Notes: generated by a model from the letters alone, not told the origin. A stretch of 64,000 nucleotides of DNA from Candidatus Enterovibrio altilux (GCF_002381345.1 NZ_CP020660.1:1116001-1180000), one strand, 5' to 3'; shown: positions 21,420 through 31,994, counted from the stretch's first letter. Program-made: numbers and translations.

Positions 21420-22397
21420 AAACTTTGTTTCCTAATGTGAGTTCAAATAGTAGATCCCAGCATAATTTACTATGAGATGCTCGTTTACTGTTTAGGCATA
21501 CCTAGTTTTGTTAACTTATTTAATGTTCTTATTATGTTGTAAATTTTTTGAATCTAAGCACTGTAACTGATTAGGTTCAATGTCCCCTCCCGGGAGTTTT
21601 TTGATTCGAACTATTATTGTCTCTGCTAGAGAACGTTTATGGTAATTAATTTTATTGCTTAAATCAGGAAACTAGATTTTCAATAAACATTTTAAATAGC
21701 TAGGATAACTTAAATATTCAAATTTATAAACAAGATTCGCTATTAAACGACTAACAGGAAGCAGCATAATTAAGCTTTAATTAATTGGGATTCACTTACA
21801 TTGTGGATTGATGAAGAAACCATTAAGCTATATAGTAAAATTAAGAGGAGTAATTATGAAAGATATCATTTATTGAGTGACTTAGCGATTACGACGACCT
21901 TCATGATTAAATGCGTATTTTCAATGCCATTGAGAAGTCTACAAAAATTCATTAATCCGGTTCTCAAATTTGCTCCACTGTCATTGTTATACTTGGACTA
22001 TTCATCCATTAGTAAACAAGCAAAATGATTAGCATCACGTTCAAAACGAAGAATAAAGAAAGCATCCAGCGCTTAGCTATTGATTCTACGGAGTCAATGT
22101 TTACGGTGAAGGTGAATGAAAAATAAAAAAGCATGGTACTGATGAAAAACAGCGAGTTTGAATAAATTATATTTAGCGATAGATATAAATATGCATGAAA
22201 TCATGCTGCTGAGTTAAGTGTATATTTATATAACTAATGGTGAAGTGATACCTAACTTGCTCAATTAAATATCAGGCGATGGAACTTACGATATTAGACA
22301 ATATCTCGAAACCATTCGTATTAAACGAACAGTTTTATTCATTCCATCAAGGAAAGAAGCAATTGCTTGGAGCTTGGTTTCTTAACTAGAGTTCAGA
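21420..22397 (+). mobile_element. long-arm form of the IS, 3'-truncated
   Basis: The inverted arm is 21420-21647, ending TTTATGGTAATT. The internal left terminus ATTTTATTGCTTAAATC follows at 21648. The transposase region runs to about 22370, lacking the end. Then about 27 bases of a right terminus in the opposite orientation follow (GCTTGGTTTCTTAACTAGAG). The longest open frame is 75 codons. Confidence 0.86.
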
Positions 22398-22466
22398 AGT
22401 ACATTGTCGATACATTACCGCATTTTAAAGTACAATAATAGCAACTTTCACGGGCATGATGGCATC

Positions 22467-23354
22467 ATGGGATATCTCGCTTTTATTACCCTTCTCTGGG
22501 CATTTTCGTTCAGTTTAATTGGTGTTTACCTCACGGGTCAAGTAGACGAATATTTTTCTGTAATGAGCCGTATTGTACTTGCTACATTGGTCTTTCTGCC
22601 ATTTTTACGCTTAAAAGGCATTCCCAAATCTTTAATGCTTAAACTAATGGTGATTGGAGCTCTTCAGCTTGGGTTAATGTACTGCTTTTATTATCAATCG
22701 TTTCTCTACCTTTCTGTACCTGAAGTGCTAATTTTCACCGTATTTACACCTATTTATATTACACTGACTTATGACATCATTCATCGTCGTTTCTCTCCAT
22801 GGTACTTGATGACAGCATTATTAGCTGTATTAGGGGCTATGGTTATAAAGTTCACATCCGTCAATCCTCACTTTTTGCTTGGTTTTTTAATTGTTCAATG
22901 TGCAAATCTCTTTTTTGCCATTGGTCAGGTCAGCTACAAAGTGATCGTTGAAAGAGCTTATATTAACGTACCACAGCATACAATTTTTGGTTTTTTTTAC
23001 CTTGGTGCACTTTGTGTTGTAGTACCAGCTTTTTTATTGCTGGGTAACCAAGAAAAATTTCCAACGAAAACAAATCAATGGCTTATTTTAGTGTATCTTG
23101 GCACTGTTGCTTCTGGTATGGGTTACTTTTTGTGGAATAAGGGTGTAACTTTAGTTAATGCTGGGGCTTTAGCCGTGATGAACAATGTCTTGGTGCCAAC
23201 AGGTATTGTGATTAATTTGGTCATTTGGAACCAGGACACCGATTTGATTACCTTATCCATTGGTGGTTCCCTTATTTTACTGTCGCTTTGGCTCAATGAA
23301 ACATGGGTAAAAAAAAGCATCGCATTGCGCATGCATAATACTAATTTTTCATAA
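22467..23354 (+). CDS. EamA/DMT-family inner-membrane transporter
   Basis: This is a predicted exporter of small organic molecules (drug/metabolite transporter superfamily). The 295-residue protein from ATG 22467 has about ten hydrophobic segments in two EamA repeats, starting MGYLAFITLLWAFSFSLIGVYL. An upstream in-frame ATG at 22404 adds 21 polar residues with no family support. Conserved stretches include PEVLIFTVFTPIYITL and ASGMGYFLWNKGVTLVNAG. The second repeat ends in SLWLNE. It resembles a group common in Vibrio often called carboxylate/amino acid/amine transporter. The substrate cannot be told from sequence. No strong ribosome site is visible. It is convergent with fre. Confidence 0.85.
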   Translation: MGYLAFITLLWAFSFSLIGVYLTGQVDEYFSVMSRIVLATLVFLPFLRLKGIPKSLMLKLMVIGALQLGLMYCFYYQSFLYLSVPEVLIFTVFTPIYITLTYDIIHRRFSPWYLMTALLAVLGAMVIKFTSVNPHFLLGFLIVQCANLFFAIGQVSYKVIVERAYINVPQHTIFGFFYLGALCVVVPAFLLLGNQEKFPTKTNQWLILVYLGTVASGMGYFLWNKGVTLVNAGALAVMNNVLVPTGIVINLVIWNQDTDLITLSIGGSLILLSLWLNETWVKKSIALRMHNTNFS

Positions 23355-23458
23355 ATAGTATTTACGTCTTAAAAGCAATCGAGTGTACAAGCATTACCAT
23401 TTGATAATGTCTTTTGAAAATTACTGAAAACTGCATCTACATTTTATGACGAAAAGTA

Positions 23459-24178
23459 TTACAAGTAGGCAAATGCATCAGCAAATAAGTGCTCGCATCT
23501 TACACCACGTTCATTACAAAATTTTTCACGCGCCATAATTACCATTTCAAGACGACCAGCTATATAAACATCATACTTTGACAGTGACACAAAATCTTCC
23601 ATCACAGCTTCAAGGACATTGCCTATTTTACTACTCCAGTTTTTGGGTGCGTTTTCCAACACAGGAATATAGTTTAGTTGGCTGTGTTTCAACGCCAGCA
23701 TTTTCATCTCATTATTTGAGTACAGATGATTTATATCGCGCCCACCCCAGTATAAAAAAATTAGCTGTGTGAAATTTTGGCTCAAACAATAGTCAATCAT
23801 GCTACGTACGTACGAAAATCCCGTGCCACCAGCAACCAGAATCAATGGACGCTGGCGTTCCTCACGCAACCATGCATCACCATGAGGCGCTTCTATCAAG
23901 AAAGAATCATCGCCTTTTTCTAAGGTTGCTTTCGACGCATTGACTACGTCAAGCGCGCAAGCATTCTTTTTTGCGACGCAAATGTGCAATTCAAGTTCAT
24001 GACCATTCTGACGACATGGACTGCTTACAATAGAGAATGGATGTTTGTTTTTTGTACCCAGTACCACCAACAGATATTGTCCAGCTTTATAACTCACCGG
24101 TGCCGCCGGCTGTAACAAAATTCGATAAATGCTATCAGTCAGTAATGATACTGATTTGACTGCACATTTAATAGTCAT
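23459..24178 (-). CDS. fre: NAD(P)H-flavin reductase
   Basis: Fre reduces free FMN and riboflavin with NAD(P)H. In luminous Vibrionaceae such enzymes can feed FMNH2 to luciferase. The 239-residue protein has AGQYLLVVL, the FNR-type flavin segment NKHPFSIVSS, ILVAGGTGFSYVRS for nucleotide binding, WGGRDINHLY, and the C-terminal LFADAFAYL. It is collinear with E. coli Fre (233 aa). One oddity: the usual Arg of RPFS is His46 here, while Pro, Phe and Ser are kept. GGAGGAAAGAG is a strong ribosome site. ubiD lies upstream on the same strand 272 bases away, the common gammaproteobacterial ubiD-fre pairing. Confidence 0.94.
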   Translation of the reverse strand: MTIKCAVKSVSLLTDSIYRILLQPAAPVSYKAGQYLLVVLGTKNKHPFSIVSSPCRQNGHELELHICVAKKNACALDVVNASKATLEKGDDSFLIEAPHGDAWLREERQRPLILVAGGTGFSYVRSMIDYCLSQNFTQLIFLYWGGRDINHLYSNNEMKMLALKHSQLNYIPVLENAPKNWSSKIGNVLEAVMEDFVSLSKYDVYIAGRLEMVIMAREKFCNERGVRCEHLFADAFAYL

Positions 24179-24450
24179 CTCTTTCCTCCAAACTAACCGT
24201 TAAATCACTGCATGGTATGACTTGACAGGCAAATATCCAGTTTTATTGTGTTTCTTGTTCAGTTAGCATGGTGTCAAAAATAATCACGAATTTTACTTTC
24301 CGGTAAACAACATAAATAATTTGCAAAAATATCAATCTGATAACGGTTAGAAAATGATATATTGGCGTCGAGCTTATCTTGTAATGATATTTTGTGTGTA
24401 TGTACCTTAAACTGAATGCCTTCTAACAATAAGTTTACCATAAACATGTC

Positions 24451-26331
24451 CTAGAGCCCTAATTTATTCCACATTTTATCGATTTTTAATACTATTTTAG
24501 GATCTTTTAAAATAGGTGTTGCCCACTCACGCATAGTTTCTCCCTTCCATTTATTGGTGACATCTAATCCCATTTTAGACCGAAGATTGATAAAAGATGA
24601 CGTATCAGTGGACACATCATTACACATCAGGGTATCACGAAATGGATCCATTCGAGTGGTAATGGCCCACATCACATCATTCCAATTACGAATTTTCACG
24701 TCTTCATAATCAAAAACCATAATAAATTTTATGTGAGCAACCTTTTCAAATACAGACCAAATTCCCTGTATAATACGCGGTCCATCACCAACGGCTGCTT
24801 TATTAATGGTCACAAGCATCATGAGATTCCCCACTGCCTCAGTTGGTAAGTGAATATCTTCTATCTCAGGAAAACGTATTTTTAGTTCAAGAAGGCAAGC
24901 ATCTACACGTTCTGAATCCGGCTCACACTCCGATTTTTTTGGTGAATTAGTGAGTTCCTCTTTCCATTTGATAGTCGCATCTAGCCCCATCTTAGAGCCA
25001 AGTCCCACCACGGGTGACGCAAAATCGAGTGAGTCTATCGGTGTGTTTTCAATCATTACGGTATCGCGCTTAGGCTCCATACATGTTGTGATTGCATTTA
25101 TCACGTTTTTCCAATCACGTATATTGACGCCTCCATCTACTACAATTACATACTTTGTATATATGAATTGGCGAAGACACGACCAAACACCCATCATTAT
25201 ACGCTTGGCATGACCAGGATATTGTTTCTTTATGCCTACCACAGCTACACGATATGAGCACCCTTCAGGTGGTAGATAGAAATCTGTTATTTCAGGAAAC
25301 TGTTTTTGCACTATTGGTACAAACACTTCGTTTAGTGCAACACCCAATATGGCTGGTTCATCCGGTGGGCGACCTGTGTATGTGCTGTGATATATTGGAT
25401 CTTTGCGCATGGTAATGTGCGTAATAGTCAATACATGATAACTCCCGACTTCATTGTAGTAGCCAGTGTGGTCGCCATAAGGGCCTTCGTCAGCATATTC
25501 CGTGGGATCAATAGACCCTTCCATCACAATTTCTGCACTAGCAGGGACTTCAAGCTCATTGCTGAGGCTCTTCACTACTTCGGTTCTACTGCCACGTAAC
25601 AGACCTGCAAACGCATACTCTGACATTGTATCTGGTATAGGTGTCACGGCACCTAGTATGGTGGCGGGGTCCGCACCAAACGCCACAGATACTGGGAAAA
25701 ATTTGCTCGGGTGAGCTGCCATCCAATCTCGCAAGTCTAATGCGCCACCACGATGTGCTAACCAACGCATAATGACTTTGTTTTTACTGATTTTTTGTTG
25801 ACGATAAATACCCAAATTTTGGCGTTTTTTACCTGGCCCTTTGGTTACAGTTAATCCCCAAGTCAGCAATGGGGCAACATCATTAGGCCAGCAATTCATC
25901 ACGGGAATTTTATTGAGGTCAACATCTTTCCCTATCCAAACAATATCTTGGCAAGGAGCTCTGCGTAGTCTTTTTGTTGGCATATTGAGTACTTGCCTGA
26001 ACAGGAGCAACTGATTAATTGCGTCCTTGAAACCTTTTGGTGGTTCCGGTTCTTTGAAGTAAGCCAACAATTTACCGACTTCACGAAGCTCATTCACTTC
26101 GTTACGACCCATACCAATTGCTACCCGTTTAGGTGTACCGAATAAATTGACGAGAATAGGCATGCTGTATCCCGTTGGGTTTTCGAACAATAGAGCAGGA
26201 CCACCAACACGTAGTGTTCGATCGGCAATCTCCGTCATTTCTTGATCGGGGCTTACCGGGTGTGTAATACGTTTTAACTCACCGACTGATTCCAAATAAC
26301 CTATAAACTTACGTAAGTCAGTAAATTTCAT
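24451..26331 (-). CDS. ubiD: 4-hydroxy-3-polyprenylbenzoate decarboxylase, with duplicated C-terminal segment
   Basis: UbiD decarboxylates the polyprenyl-hydroxybenzoate intermediate of ubiquinone synthesis using prenylated FMN made by UbiX. Residues 1-480 are collinear with E. coli Ubi[47 protein letters not shown] and [14 protein letters not shown]. The protein is 626 aa against 497. After a linker (about 480-500), residues about 500-600 repeat the preceding module in diverged form ([57 protein letters not shown]). The family tail [13 protein letters not shown] follows. I recall some Vibrio UbiD proteins also being about 610-620 aa, so the repeat may be a lineage trait. It forms a pair with fre. 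Confidence 0.93.
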   Translation of the reverse strand: MKFTDLRKFIGYLESVGELKRITHPVSPDQEMTEIADRTLRVGGPALLFENPTGYSMPILVNLFGTPKRVAIGMGRNEVNELREVGKLLAYFKEPEPPKGFKDAINQLLLFRQVLNMPTKRLRRAPCQDIVWIGKDVDLNKIPVMNCWPNDVAPLLTWGLTVTKGPGKKRQNLGIYRQQKISKNKVIMRWLAHRGGALDLRDWMAAHPSKFFPVSVAFGADPATILGAVTPIPDTMSEYAFAGLLRGSRTEVVKSLSNELEVPASAEIVMEGSIDPTEYADEGPYGDHTGYYNEVGSYHVLTITHITMRKDPIYHSTYTGRPPDEPAILGVALNEVFVPIVQKQFPEITDFYLPPEGCSYRVAVVGIKKQYPGHAKRIMMGVWSCLRQFIYTKYVIVVDGGVNIRDWKNVINAITTCMEPKRDTVMIENTPIDSLDFASPVVGLGSKMGLDATIKWKEELTNSPKKSECEPDSERVDACLLELKIRFPEIEDIHLPTEAVGNLMMLVTINKAAVGDGPRIIQGIWSVFEKVAHIKFIMVFDYEDVKIRNWNDVMWAITTRMDPFRDTLMCNDVSTDTSSFINLRSKMGLDVTNKWKGETMREWATPILKDPKIVLKIDKMWNKLGL

Positions 26332-26468
26332 ATTTTTCTCGGATGAAGTGTCATACTACTAGTATAATGAAATGAATTACAATTATCAGTGTCAAAAAGA
26401 CTGAATTCTGTGCTTGATACTTCAGTGGTCTGCAGATGCGAGATGTAGCTACTATCTTTAGATCACTT

Positions 26469-27093
26469 GGCTTGGTTCCTCAATTTGAGTGCAGAGAGAA
26501 AATTTCAACATGATTAACGATTAAACAATCACTTTCATTTTAGGTATACTTAGCCGGTCAGCTTATTCAAGGCTTTTGTCATGTCGTAAATTTTGTTAAT
26601 CTGAGCATTGTGAGCTCTTAAGCTCAATGTTTCTCCAAGTAGTTTTTTGATTCTAAGTGTTGTCGTCCCTGATAGGGAACATGTACGGTAACTATCCCTC
26701 GTTTTACAATGTTGACTGAAACCGTATAACTGCTGGTAACTGACCGCTGAATTTCGCGGATGGCCGCATTTTAAAAAGCTGTTCTTTTTCTAGGTAGGAT
26801 GAGTGGAACCGCTCGTTTAATGCGAATGGTTGCGTAACATTGTTTGGCGTCATAAGCATTATCAGCTGATATCTCATTGATTTATAAGCAGTTCTATTCA
26901 AGTAAGTTAGGTAGCATTTCACCATCAGTCACGTTGGATGCATTTAACTTAGCAGCAATGATTTCATGCGTATTTATATCTACTATTACATGTAACTTGC
27001 GCCAGACTTTCCGCTTTCCTTTACCGTAGACTTTAAGTCCTGTCGAATCAATGGTTAAGTGCTGGATGCTTCCTTTATTTGTAGTCTTGAGCG
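26469..27093 (-). mobile_element. 3' part of an IS903-group copy, interrupted
   Basis: The right terminus GGCTTGGTTCCTCAATTTG is at 26469. The copy extends back to the segment encoding the catalytic IDSTGLK region and stops at TCTTGAGCGTG, where a plus-strand element begins. The other half of the copy is missing. Confidence 0.88.
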
Positions 27094-28347
27094 TGCTTTA
27101 TATCTTAATTCGAGTTCAGATAGCACATCTCAGATGATTCACTGTTAGATAATCACGTTCGTGTTAAGTATACCTAGTCTTGTCAGTTCATGTAACACTT
27201 TTATCATGGTATCGGTTTCACTAATCTGAGTTGTGTGATTCTTTAGGCTCAATGTTCCTCTCAGTAGTTTGTTTGACTCGAACCATTGCTGTCTCTGCTA
27301 GGTAATATTTATGGTAACCGACTTTATTTTTTAAACAAGGAAACTAAATTTTCAATCAACACTTTAAACTGCTAGGCTTATTTAGATATTCAGGTTTATA
27401 AATAATCTTCGCTACAAAATAACTAACTGGATGCAGTATAATCAAGTTTTAATCAATTGTGGCTGACTAATATTTTAATTGATTAAGAAGCGATTTAAAT
27501 ATGGAATCAAACGCAGTAGGGTAATCATGGGAGGTTTCGTTTATTTAGAGACTGAGCCATTACGATGGCCCTGATGGTTAAATGCGTATCGTCAATGCCA
27601 TTGAACGGTCTGCAAAGGTTAATTCTGTTTTTTAAACTTGTTCAACTGCCGTTGTCATACCCTCACTATTTATGCATTAGCAAGCAAGCCAAAACGATTA
27701 ACGTCATGTTCAAGACGAAGGATTAAGAAAGCATCCAGTACTTAGCCATTAATTTTACAAGACTCAAAGTCTACGGTGAAGAAAAAGGGAAAGTAAAAAA
27801 GCATGGTATTGATGGGAAATGGGGAGTCTGGAGCAAACTATATTTAGTGATAAATATAAATACGCATGAAATTATTGTTGCAGAGTTAAGTGTATTAAAT
27901 GTGATTGATAGTGAAGTGCTACCTAGTTTACTCAAACAGCCCCGCTGAAAAACCAATAAAATATTAGCCGACGGTGCTTATAATACCGTTCGTATTAAAC
28001 GAGCGGTTCCATTCTTGCCACCAAGAAAATGAGCAATTTTTGGGAAAGAAGTTATCCGTGTAATTTAGAGGTTAGTTATCAGCAGTGATACGGTTTCAAT
28101 CAGCATTATCAAATGAGGGATGGTTACTATACATGTTTCCTATTAGAGGAGGCAATATTTAGAGTCGAAACACTACTCGGAGGAACATTGAGCTTAAGAG
28201 CTCACAATGCTCAGATTAGCGAAATGTATGGTATTATAAAAGCGTTAAATGAGCTGACTGAGCTAGGCATTCCTAAAATAAAAGTGATTGTTTAATCGCT
28301 AACTATGTTGAGATTTGCTATCGGAACCTGAATTAGGAAACAAAACT
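27094..28347 (+). mobile_element. near-complete long-arm form of the IS
   Basis: 1254 bp. The inverted arm occupies 27094-27319 and ends TTTATGGTAACC. The internal left terminus GACTTTATTTTTTAAAC starts at 27320. The transposase region and right terminus (GAATTAGGAAACAAAAC) run to 28347. It abuts the surviving 3' end of tufB. Several stops interrupt the transposase frame, and the best open piece is 61 codons. Confidence 0.9.
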
Positions 28348-28353
28348 CTATTA

Positions 28354-28460
28354 ATGTTATTTTTATCACGTCAATCGCGATGGGTGAAGGTTTCTATTGT
28401 GTTATCCGTGAAGGTGGCTATATTGTTGGTGCTCATGTTGTCGCTATAATCATTGAATAA
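28354..28460 (+). pseudogene. tufB: elongation factor Tu, 3' stub (last ~35 codons)
   Basis: Directly after the IS right terminus the plus strand reads IAMGEGFYCVIREGGYIVGAH, then VVAIIIE-stop. This aligns without gaps to the EF-Tu C-terminus ([21 protein letters not shown], then VVAKI). About 90% of the gene is absent, and no N-terminal EF-Tu sequence is present elsewhere in the window. The position just before secE-nusG and after a Thr-Tyr-Gly-Thr tRNA cluster is the ancestral tufB locus. EF-Tu must come from another tuf gene outside the window. Confidence 0.9.
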
Positions 28461-28476
28461 AATTTGACTACATACT

Positions 28477-28509
28477 AGCAAAAAGGGCATCATTTAATGT
28501 GTTTTTGCT
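28477..28509 (+). terminator. decayed tuf terminator
   Basis: AGCAAAAA (28477-28484) can pair with TTTTTGCT (28502-28509). The enclosed GGGCATCA has lost its partner. This looks like a relic of a strong GGGCATC-type terminator 16 bases after the tufB stop. Confidence 0.5.
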
Positions 28510-28659
28510 GCGCCAAATTATTGAATTAATATTTTTGTCTATTTGGTGCAAAAGTGAACGTTTTTGGGATAAAAAATAGACGATTTTATTTGTCAATTCT
28601 ATTTCCCTTGTTGATGCGAGGTTGTCGTCTATGAAAAAGATAAGTTATAGGTAGAATGT

Positions 28660-29031
28660 ATGAGAGCAAATGCTGAAACCTCAACGGGGTCAATGGATAC
28701 TCTGAAATGGGTTGTAGTTTTTGCCTTACTAGCGACTGCTGTCGTGGGAAATAGCTTGTATGATTATATGTCCATAGTGCTTCGAACTGCTATTGTGATT
28801 TTGCTCGTTGCTGGTGCCGGTTGTGTTGTTGCCATAACAACAAAAGGAAGAGCTGCAATCACTTTTGCACGAGAATCACGTATGGAAGTGCGGAAGGTGG
28901 TGTGGCCAACGCGCCAAGAAACTGTGCAGACTACTCTTATCGTTTTAGCGGTCACTGTCGTTATGGCGCTCATCCTGTGGGGCATTGACGGTATCATGAT
29001 CCGTTTGGTCCGCCTATTTACTGGTGTGTGA
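28660..29031 (+). CDS. secE: preprotein translocase subunit SecE
   Basis: SecE is the essential small membrane subunit that clamps SecY in the Sec translocon. The 123-residue protein has two N-terminal hydrophobic segments (about 16-36 and 38-58). A cytoplasmic amphipathic helix follows with [23 protein letters not shown], the core SecE signature. A third hydrophobic segment spans about 90-112. Length is close to E. coli (127). It heads the secE-nusG operon, with nusG starting ten bases after its stop. Upstream promoter elements are not obvious. Confidence 0.96.
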   Translation: MRANAETSTGSMDTLKWVVVFALLATAVVGNSLYDYMSIVLRTAIVILLVAGAGCVVAITTKGRAAITFARESRMEVRKVVWPTRQETVQTTLIVLAVTVVMALILWGIDGIMIRLVRLFTGV

Positions 29032-29041
29032 GGATAAATTC

Positions 29042-29587
29042 ATGAGCGAAGTTCCAAAGAAACGTTGGTATGTTGTTCAAGCTTTTTCTGGCTTTGAAAG
29101 CCGAGTATCGAGATCACTGCGAGAATATATTAAAATTCATGAAATGGAAGACTTTTTTGGTGACGTACTTGTACCTACCGAAGAGGTTGTAGAGATGCGT
29201 GCTGGACAGCGCCGCAAAAGCGAACGTAAGTTCTTCCCCGGGTATGTTCTGGTTCAGATGACTATGAATGATGAGTCATGGCACTTAGTACGAAGTGTAC
29301 CGCGTGTAATGGGTTTTCTTGGTGGTACACCAGATCGTCCAGCACCGATTTCTGATAAAGAAGCAGATTCCATTTTAAATCGATTAGAGAAAGCTGGCGA
29401 ATCACCAGTACATAAAATTGTTTATGAAGCAGGTGAAGTTGTGCGCGTCACAGAAGGTCCATTCGTGGACTTTAATGGTGTTATTGAAGCGGTTGATTAT
29501 GAGAAGAATCGGGTTAAGGTATCTATATCCATCTTCGGTCGTGCTACCCCAGTAGAGCTTGAGTTTCATCAGGTAGAAAAAAGCTGA
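29042..29587 (+). CDS. nusG: transcription elongation/termination factor NusG
   Basis: NusG binds RNA polymerase and links it to Rho or to ribosomal protein S10. The start at ATG 29042 gives [19 protein letters not shown] and exactly 181 residues, as in E. coli, with GAGGAT before it. A GTG six codons earlier lies inside the end of secE. The N-terminal NGN domain (about 1-115) holds [12 protein letters not shown] and VMGFLGGT. The C-terminal KOW domain has [21 protein letters not shown]. Both NusG and Rho are intact. Confidence 0.98.
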   Translation: MSEVPKKRWYVVQAFSGFESRVSRSLREYIKIHEMEDFFGDVLVPTEEVVEMRAGQRRKSERKFFPGYVLVQMTMNDESWHLVRSVPRVMGFLGGTPDRPAPISDKEADSILNRLEKAGESPVHKIVYEAGEVVRVTEGPFVDFNGVIEAVDYEKNRVKVSISIFGRATPVELEFHQVEKS

Positions 29588-29667
29588 TTATTTTTTACTC
29601 GTTGTAGTGTTGTGAATGTCATGGAATTTACATTCGATCTCGTGTCATCTTGTTAAATCGGGAGTCT

Positions 29668-29700
29668 ATTCGTAGATAATAGACGTTTGAACCTAAATTT
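29668..29700 (+). promoter_or_regulatory. hairpin in rplK leader, candidate L1-binding site
   Basis: GTCTATT (29674-29680) pairs perfectly with AATAGAC (29688-29694), within GGGAG...GTTTGAACC, 13 bases before the rplK start. The rplK-rplA mRNA of enteric bacteria is repressed by L1 at a leader site. Position fits, but I cannot confirm the motif. Confidence 0.4.
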
Positions 29701-29712
29701 AGGTATTTAGTA

Positions 29713-30141
29713 ATGGCTAAAAAAGTAGAAGCGTATATTAAGTTGCAGGTAGCAGCTGGTATTGCAAACCCAAGTCCACCAGTTGGTCCAGCTCTTGGTC
29801 AACATGGTGTCAATATTATGGAGTTTTGTAAAGCATTCAATGCACGTACAGAATCGTTGGAAAAAGGTCTGCCTATTCCTGTTGTTATCACTGTATACAA
29901 GGACCGTTCTTTTACATTTCAAACTAAAACGCCACCTGCAGCAGTTTTGTTAATGAAAGCTGCTGGTATCAGGTCTGGTTCAGGTCGTCCTAACACGGAG
30001 AAAGTAGGTACTGTCACTGATGCTCAGATTCAGGAAATTGCTGAAACAAAAGTACAAGATATGACAGGAGCTGACGTTGATGCGATGAAGCGTTCAATTG
30101 CTGGTACAGCTTATTCAATGGGCCTAGTGGTAGAGGGATAA
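29713..30141 (+). CDS. rplK: 50S ribosomal protein L11
   Basis: L11 binds the GTPase-associated centre of 23S rRNA and is needed for RelA activation. 142 residues as in E. coli. The N-terminal domain has [21 protein letters not shown] and [13 protein letters not shown]. The C-terminal RNA-binding domain has [15 protein letters not shown] and [17 protein letters not shown]. rplA follows four bases after the stop, so the pair is translationally coupled. Confidence 0.98.
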   Translation: MAKKVEAYIKLQVAAGIANPSPPVGPALGQHGVNIMEFCKAFNARTESLEKGLPIPVVITVYKDRSFTFQTKTPPAAVLLMKAAGIRSGSGRPNTEKVGTVTDAQIQEIAETKVQDMTGADVDAMKRSIAGTAYSMGLVVEG

Positions 30142-30145
30142 AATA

Positions 30146-30850
30146 ATGGTAAAATTGACTAAACGCATGCGCAGTATCCGCGATAAAGTTGATGCTGCTC
30201 GTGATTACGACATTAACGAAGCTCTTTCTCTTCTTAAAGAATTAGCTACTGCTAAATTTGTTGAAAGTGTAGATGTTGCCGTGAATTTGGGCATCGATGC
30301 GCGTAAATCTGATCAAAATATACGTGGTGCAACTGTGTTACCACATGGCACTGGGAATAATATTCGTGTAGCAGTATTCACTCAAGGAACAAACGTGGAA
30401 GCGGCTAAAGACGCTGGCGCTGATATCATTGGTATGGAAAATTTGGCTGACCAAATCAAGAAAGGAGAAATAAATTTTGATGTGGTTATTGCATCTCCAG
30501 ATGCAATGCGTATTGTTGGTCAATTGGGTACGATCTTGGGTCCACGCGGTCTAATGCCAAATCCAAAAGTTGGTACTGTAACGCCGAATGTTGCTCAAGC
30601 GGTTATTAATGCTAAAGCTGGTCAAGTGCGTTATCGTAACGATAAAAATGGTATCATTCATACCACTCTTGGTAAGGTTAATTTTGATACTAATAAACTT
30701 AAGGGTAACCTTGAAGCATTATTGGTAGCTCTGAAAAAGTCTAAGCCTGCTTCAGCGAAAGGCACGTTCATCAAAAAAGTAAGCATTTCTACCACTATGG
30801 GTGCGGGTATTGCGGTTGATCAGAATACGTTGGATGTACCAGTAAATTAA
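30146..30850 (+). CDS. rplA: 50S ribosomal protein L1
   Basis: L1 forms the mobile L1 stalk and represses its own mRNA. 234 residues, the same length as E. coli, beginning [16 protein letters not shown]. Conserved blocks include [36 protein letters not shown] and [18 protein letters not shown]. No changes in the conserved core are evident. Confidence 0.98.
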   Translation: MVKLTKRMRSIRDKVDAARDYDINEALSLLKELATAKFVESVDVAVNLGIDARKSDQNIRGATVLPHGTGNNIRVAVFTQGTNVEAAKDAGADIIGMENLADQIKKGEINFDVVIASPDAMRIVGQLGTILGPRGLMPNPKVGTVTPNVAQAVINAKAGQVRYRNDKNGIIHTTLGKVNFDTNKLKGNLEALLVALKKSKPASAKGTFIKKVSISTTMGAGIAVDQNTLDVPVN

Positions 30851-30917
30851 TTGCTTAAAGTTGAGTCTAACTTTATAATGCTTCGCTTTAAAACAATGGT
30901 TGATGTCCGTTGGTTGG

Positions 30918-30995
30918 ACTTCATCCCAGACCGTAGGCGTTTTACTTTTTAAGAAAAACTTAATCTAGCCTACGTAGATGGTCTCAGGGTATGAT
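30918..30995 (+). promoter_or_regulatory. L10 leader, candidate L10-L12 binding structure
   Basis: In the 230-base gap before rplJ, CGTAGGC (30932-30938) pairs with GCCTACG (30968-30974). Flanking CCAGACC and GGTCTC..GG can extend the stem. In E. coli the L10-(L7/L12)4 complex represses translation at such a leader structure. The assignment is by position and foldability. Confidence 0.6.
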
Positions 30996-31079
30996 AAAAA
31001 TTTTTTTCCTGGATCTGCGCCGTAATGACTCTCCTACTGTCAAGTGTGAGTGAGCAATATAATGCAGGAGCAAACTCAA

Positions 31080-31571
31080 ATGACATTAAATATTCAAGAT
31101 AAAAAAGCAATTATTGCTGAAGTTCATAAAGCGACCAGTGGTGCCATATCAGCAGTTATAGCCGATGCACGCGGTGTCACGGTTGGTGCCATGACTTCTC
31201 TACGTAAACAAGCGCGTGAAGCGGGAGTTTACTTGAAAGTTGTTCGTAACACCTTGGCACGTCGTGCAGTTAAAGACACTGACTATGAGTGCCTACAAGA
31301 TACTTTTACTGGTCCTTCATTGATCGGTTTCTCTAATGAGCACCCAGGTGCTGCAGCGCGTCTCTTTAGAGATTTTGCTAAAGAAAATAAAAATTTTAAA
31401 ATCAAAGCTGCTGCATTCGAAGGCTCTATCACTGACGCGAATGTACTCGCAACACTGCCAACATACAACGAAGCTATTGTACTCCTGCTGAAGTGCATGA
31501 AAGAAGCTTCTGCTGGTAAGTTGGTACGTACTGTCGCAGCTATTCGCGACCAAAAAGTAATTACGGCATAA
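31080..31571 (+). CDS. rplJ: 50S ribosomal protein L10
   Basis: L10 anchors the L7/L12 dimers on the ribosome stalk. ATG 31080 gives [15 protein letters not shown], matching family N-termini, with AGGAG about ten bases upstream. An in-frame start at 31050 would add ten unsupported residues. The 163-aa product includes the rRNA-binding part ([43 protein letters not shown]). The C-terminal helix [20 protein letters not shown] carries the L12 dimers. It is coupled to rplL downstream. Confidence 0.97.
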   Translation: MTLNIQDKKAIIAEVHKATSGAISAVIADARGVTVGAMTSLRKQAREAGVYLKVVRNTLARRAVKDTDYECLQDTFTGPSLIGFSNEHPGAAARLFRDFAKENKNFKIKAAAFEGSITDANVLATLPTYNEAIVLLLKCMKEASAGKLVRTVAAIRDQKVITA

Positions 31572-31631
31572 TTTGCCTTGCTTTTAATTGGTTATTATTT
31601 AAACTAATTGTTGACTTTAAAGAGAAGTATT

Positions 31632-31994
31632 ATGTTTATTACTAACGCGCAAATTTTAGACGCAGTTGCAGACATGTCTGTAATGCAAGTTGTTGAGTTA
31701 ATTGAAGCTATGGAAAAAAAATTTGGTGTTACTGCTGCTGCAGTTGTAGCTGATGGTGCTGCAGTTGAAACTGTAGAAGAGCAAACAGAATTTGATGTGA
31801 TCTTGACTTCTTGTGGTCCTAATAAAGTTTCTGTTATCAAAGCAGTACGTAGCGCAACTGGCCTTGGTTTGAAAGAAGCTAAAGCAATAGTTGATGGCGC
31901 ACCAACTTCTCTGAAAGAAGCTGTTTCTAAAGAAGAAGCTGAAGCTCTAAAGAAAAATTTAGAAGAAGCTGGTGCTTCTGTTGAAGTTAAGTAA
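31632..31994 (+). CDS. rplL: 50S ribosomal protein L7/L12
   Basis: This is the stalk protein that recruits translation GTPases. ATG 31632 gives [15 protein letters not shown] and 120 residues (121 in E. coli). An upstream in-frame TTG at 31608 is unlikely. The N-terminal dimerisation domain includes [19 protein letters not shown] short hinge with alanines follows at about 38-52. The C-terminal domain has [27 protein letters not shown] and the terminal ASVEVK. CGP replaces AAG near residue 65, a region that varies between species. Confidence 0.97.
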   Translation: MFITNAQILDAVADMSVMQVVELIEAMEKKFGVTAAAVVADGAAVETVEEQTEFDVILTSCGPNKVSVIKAVRSATGLGLKEAKAIVDGAPTSLKEAVSKEEAEALKKNLEEAGASVEVK

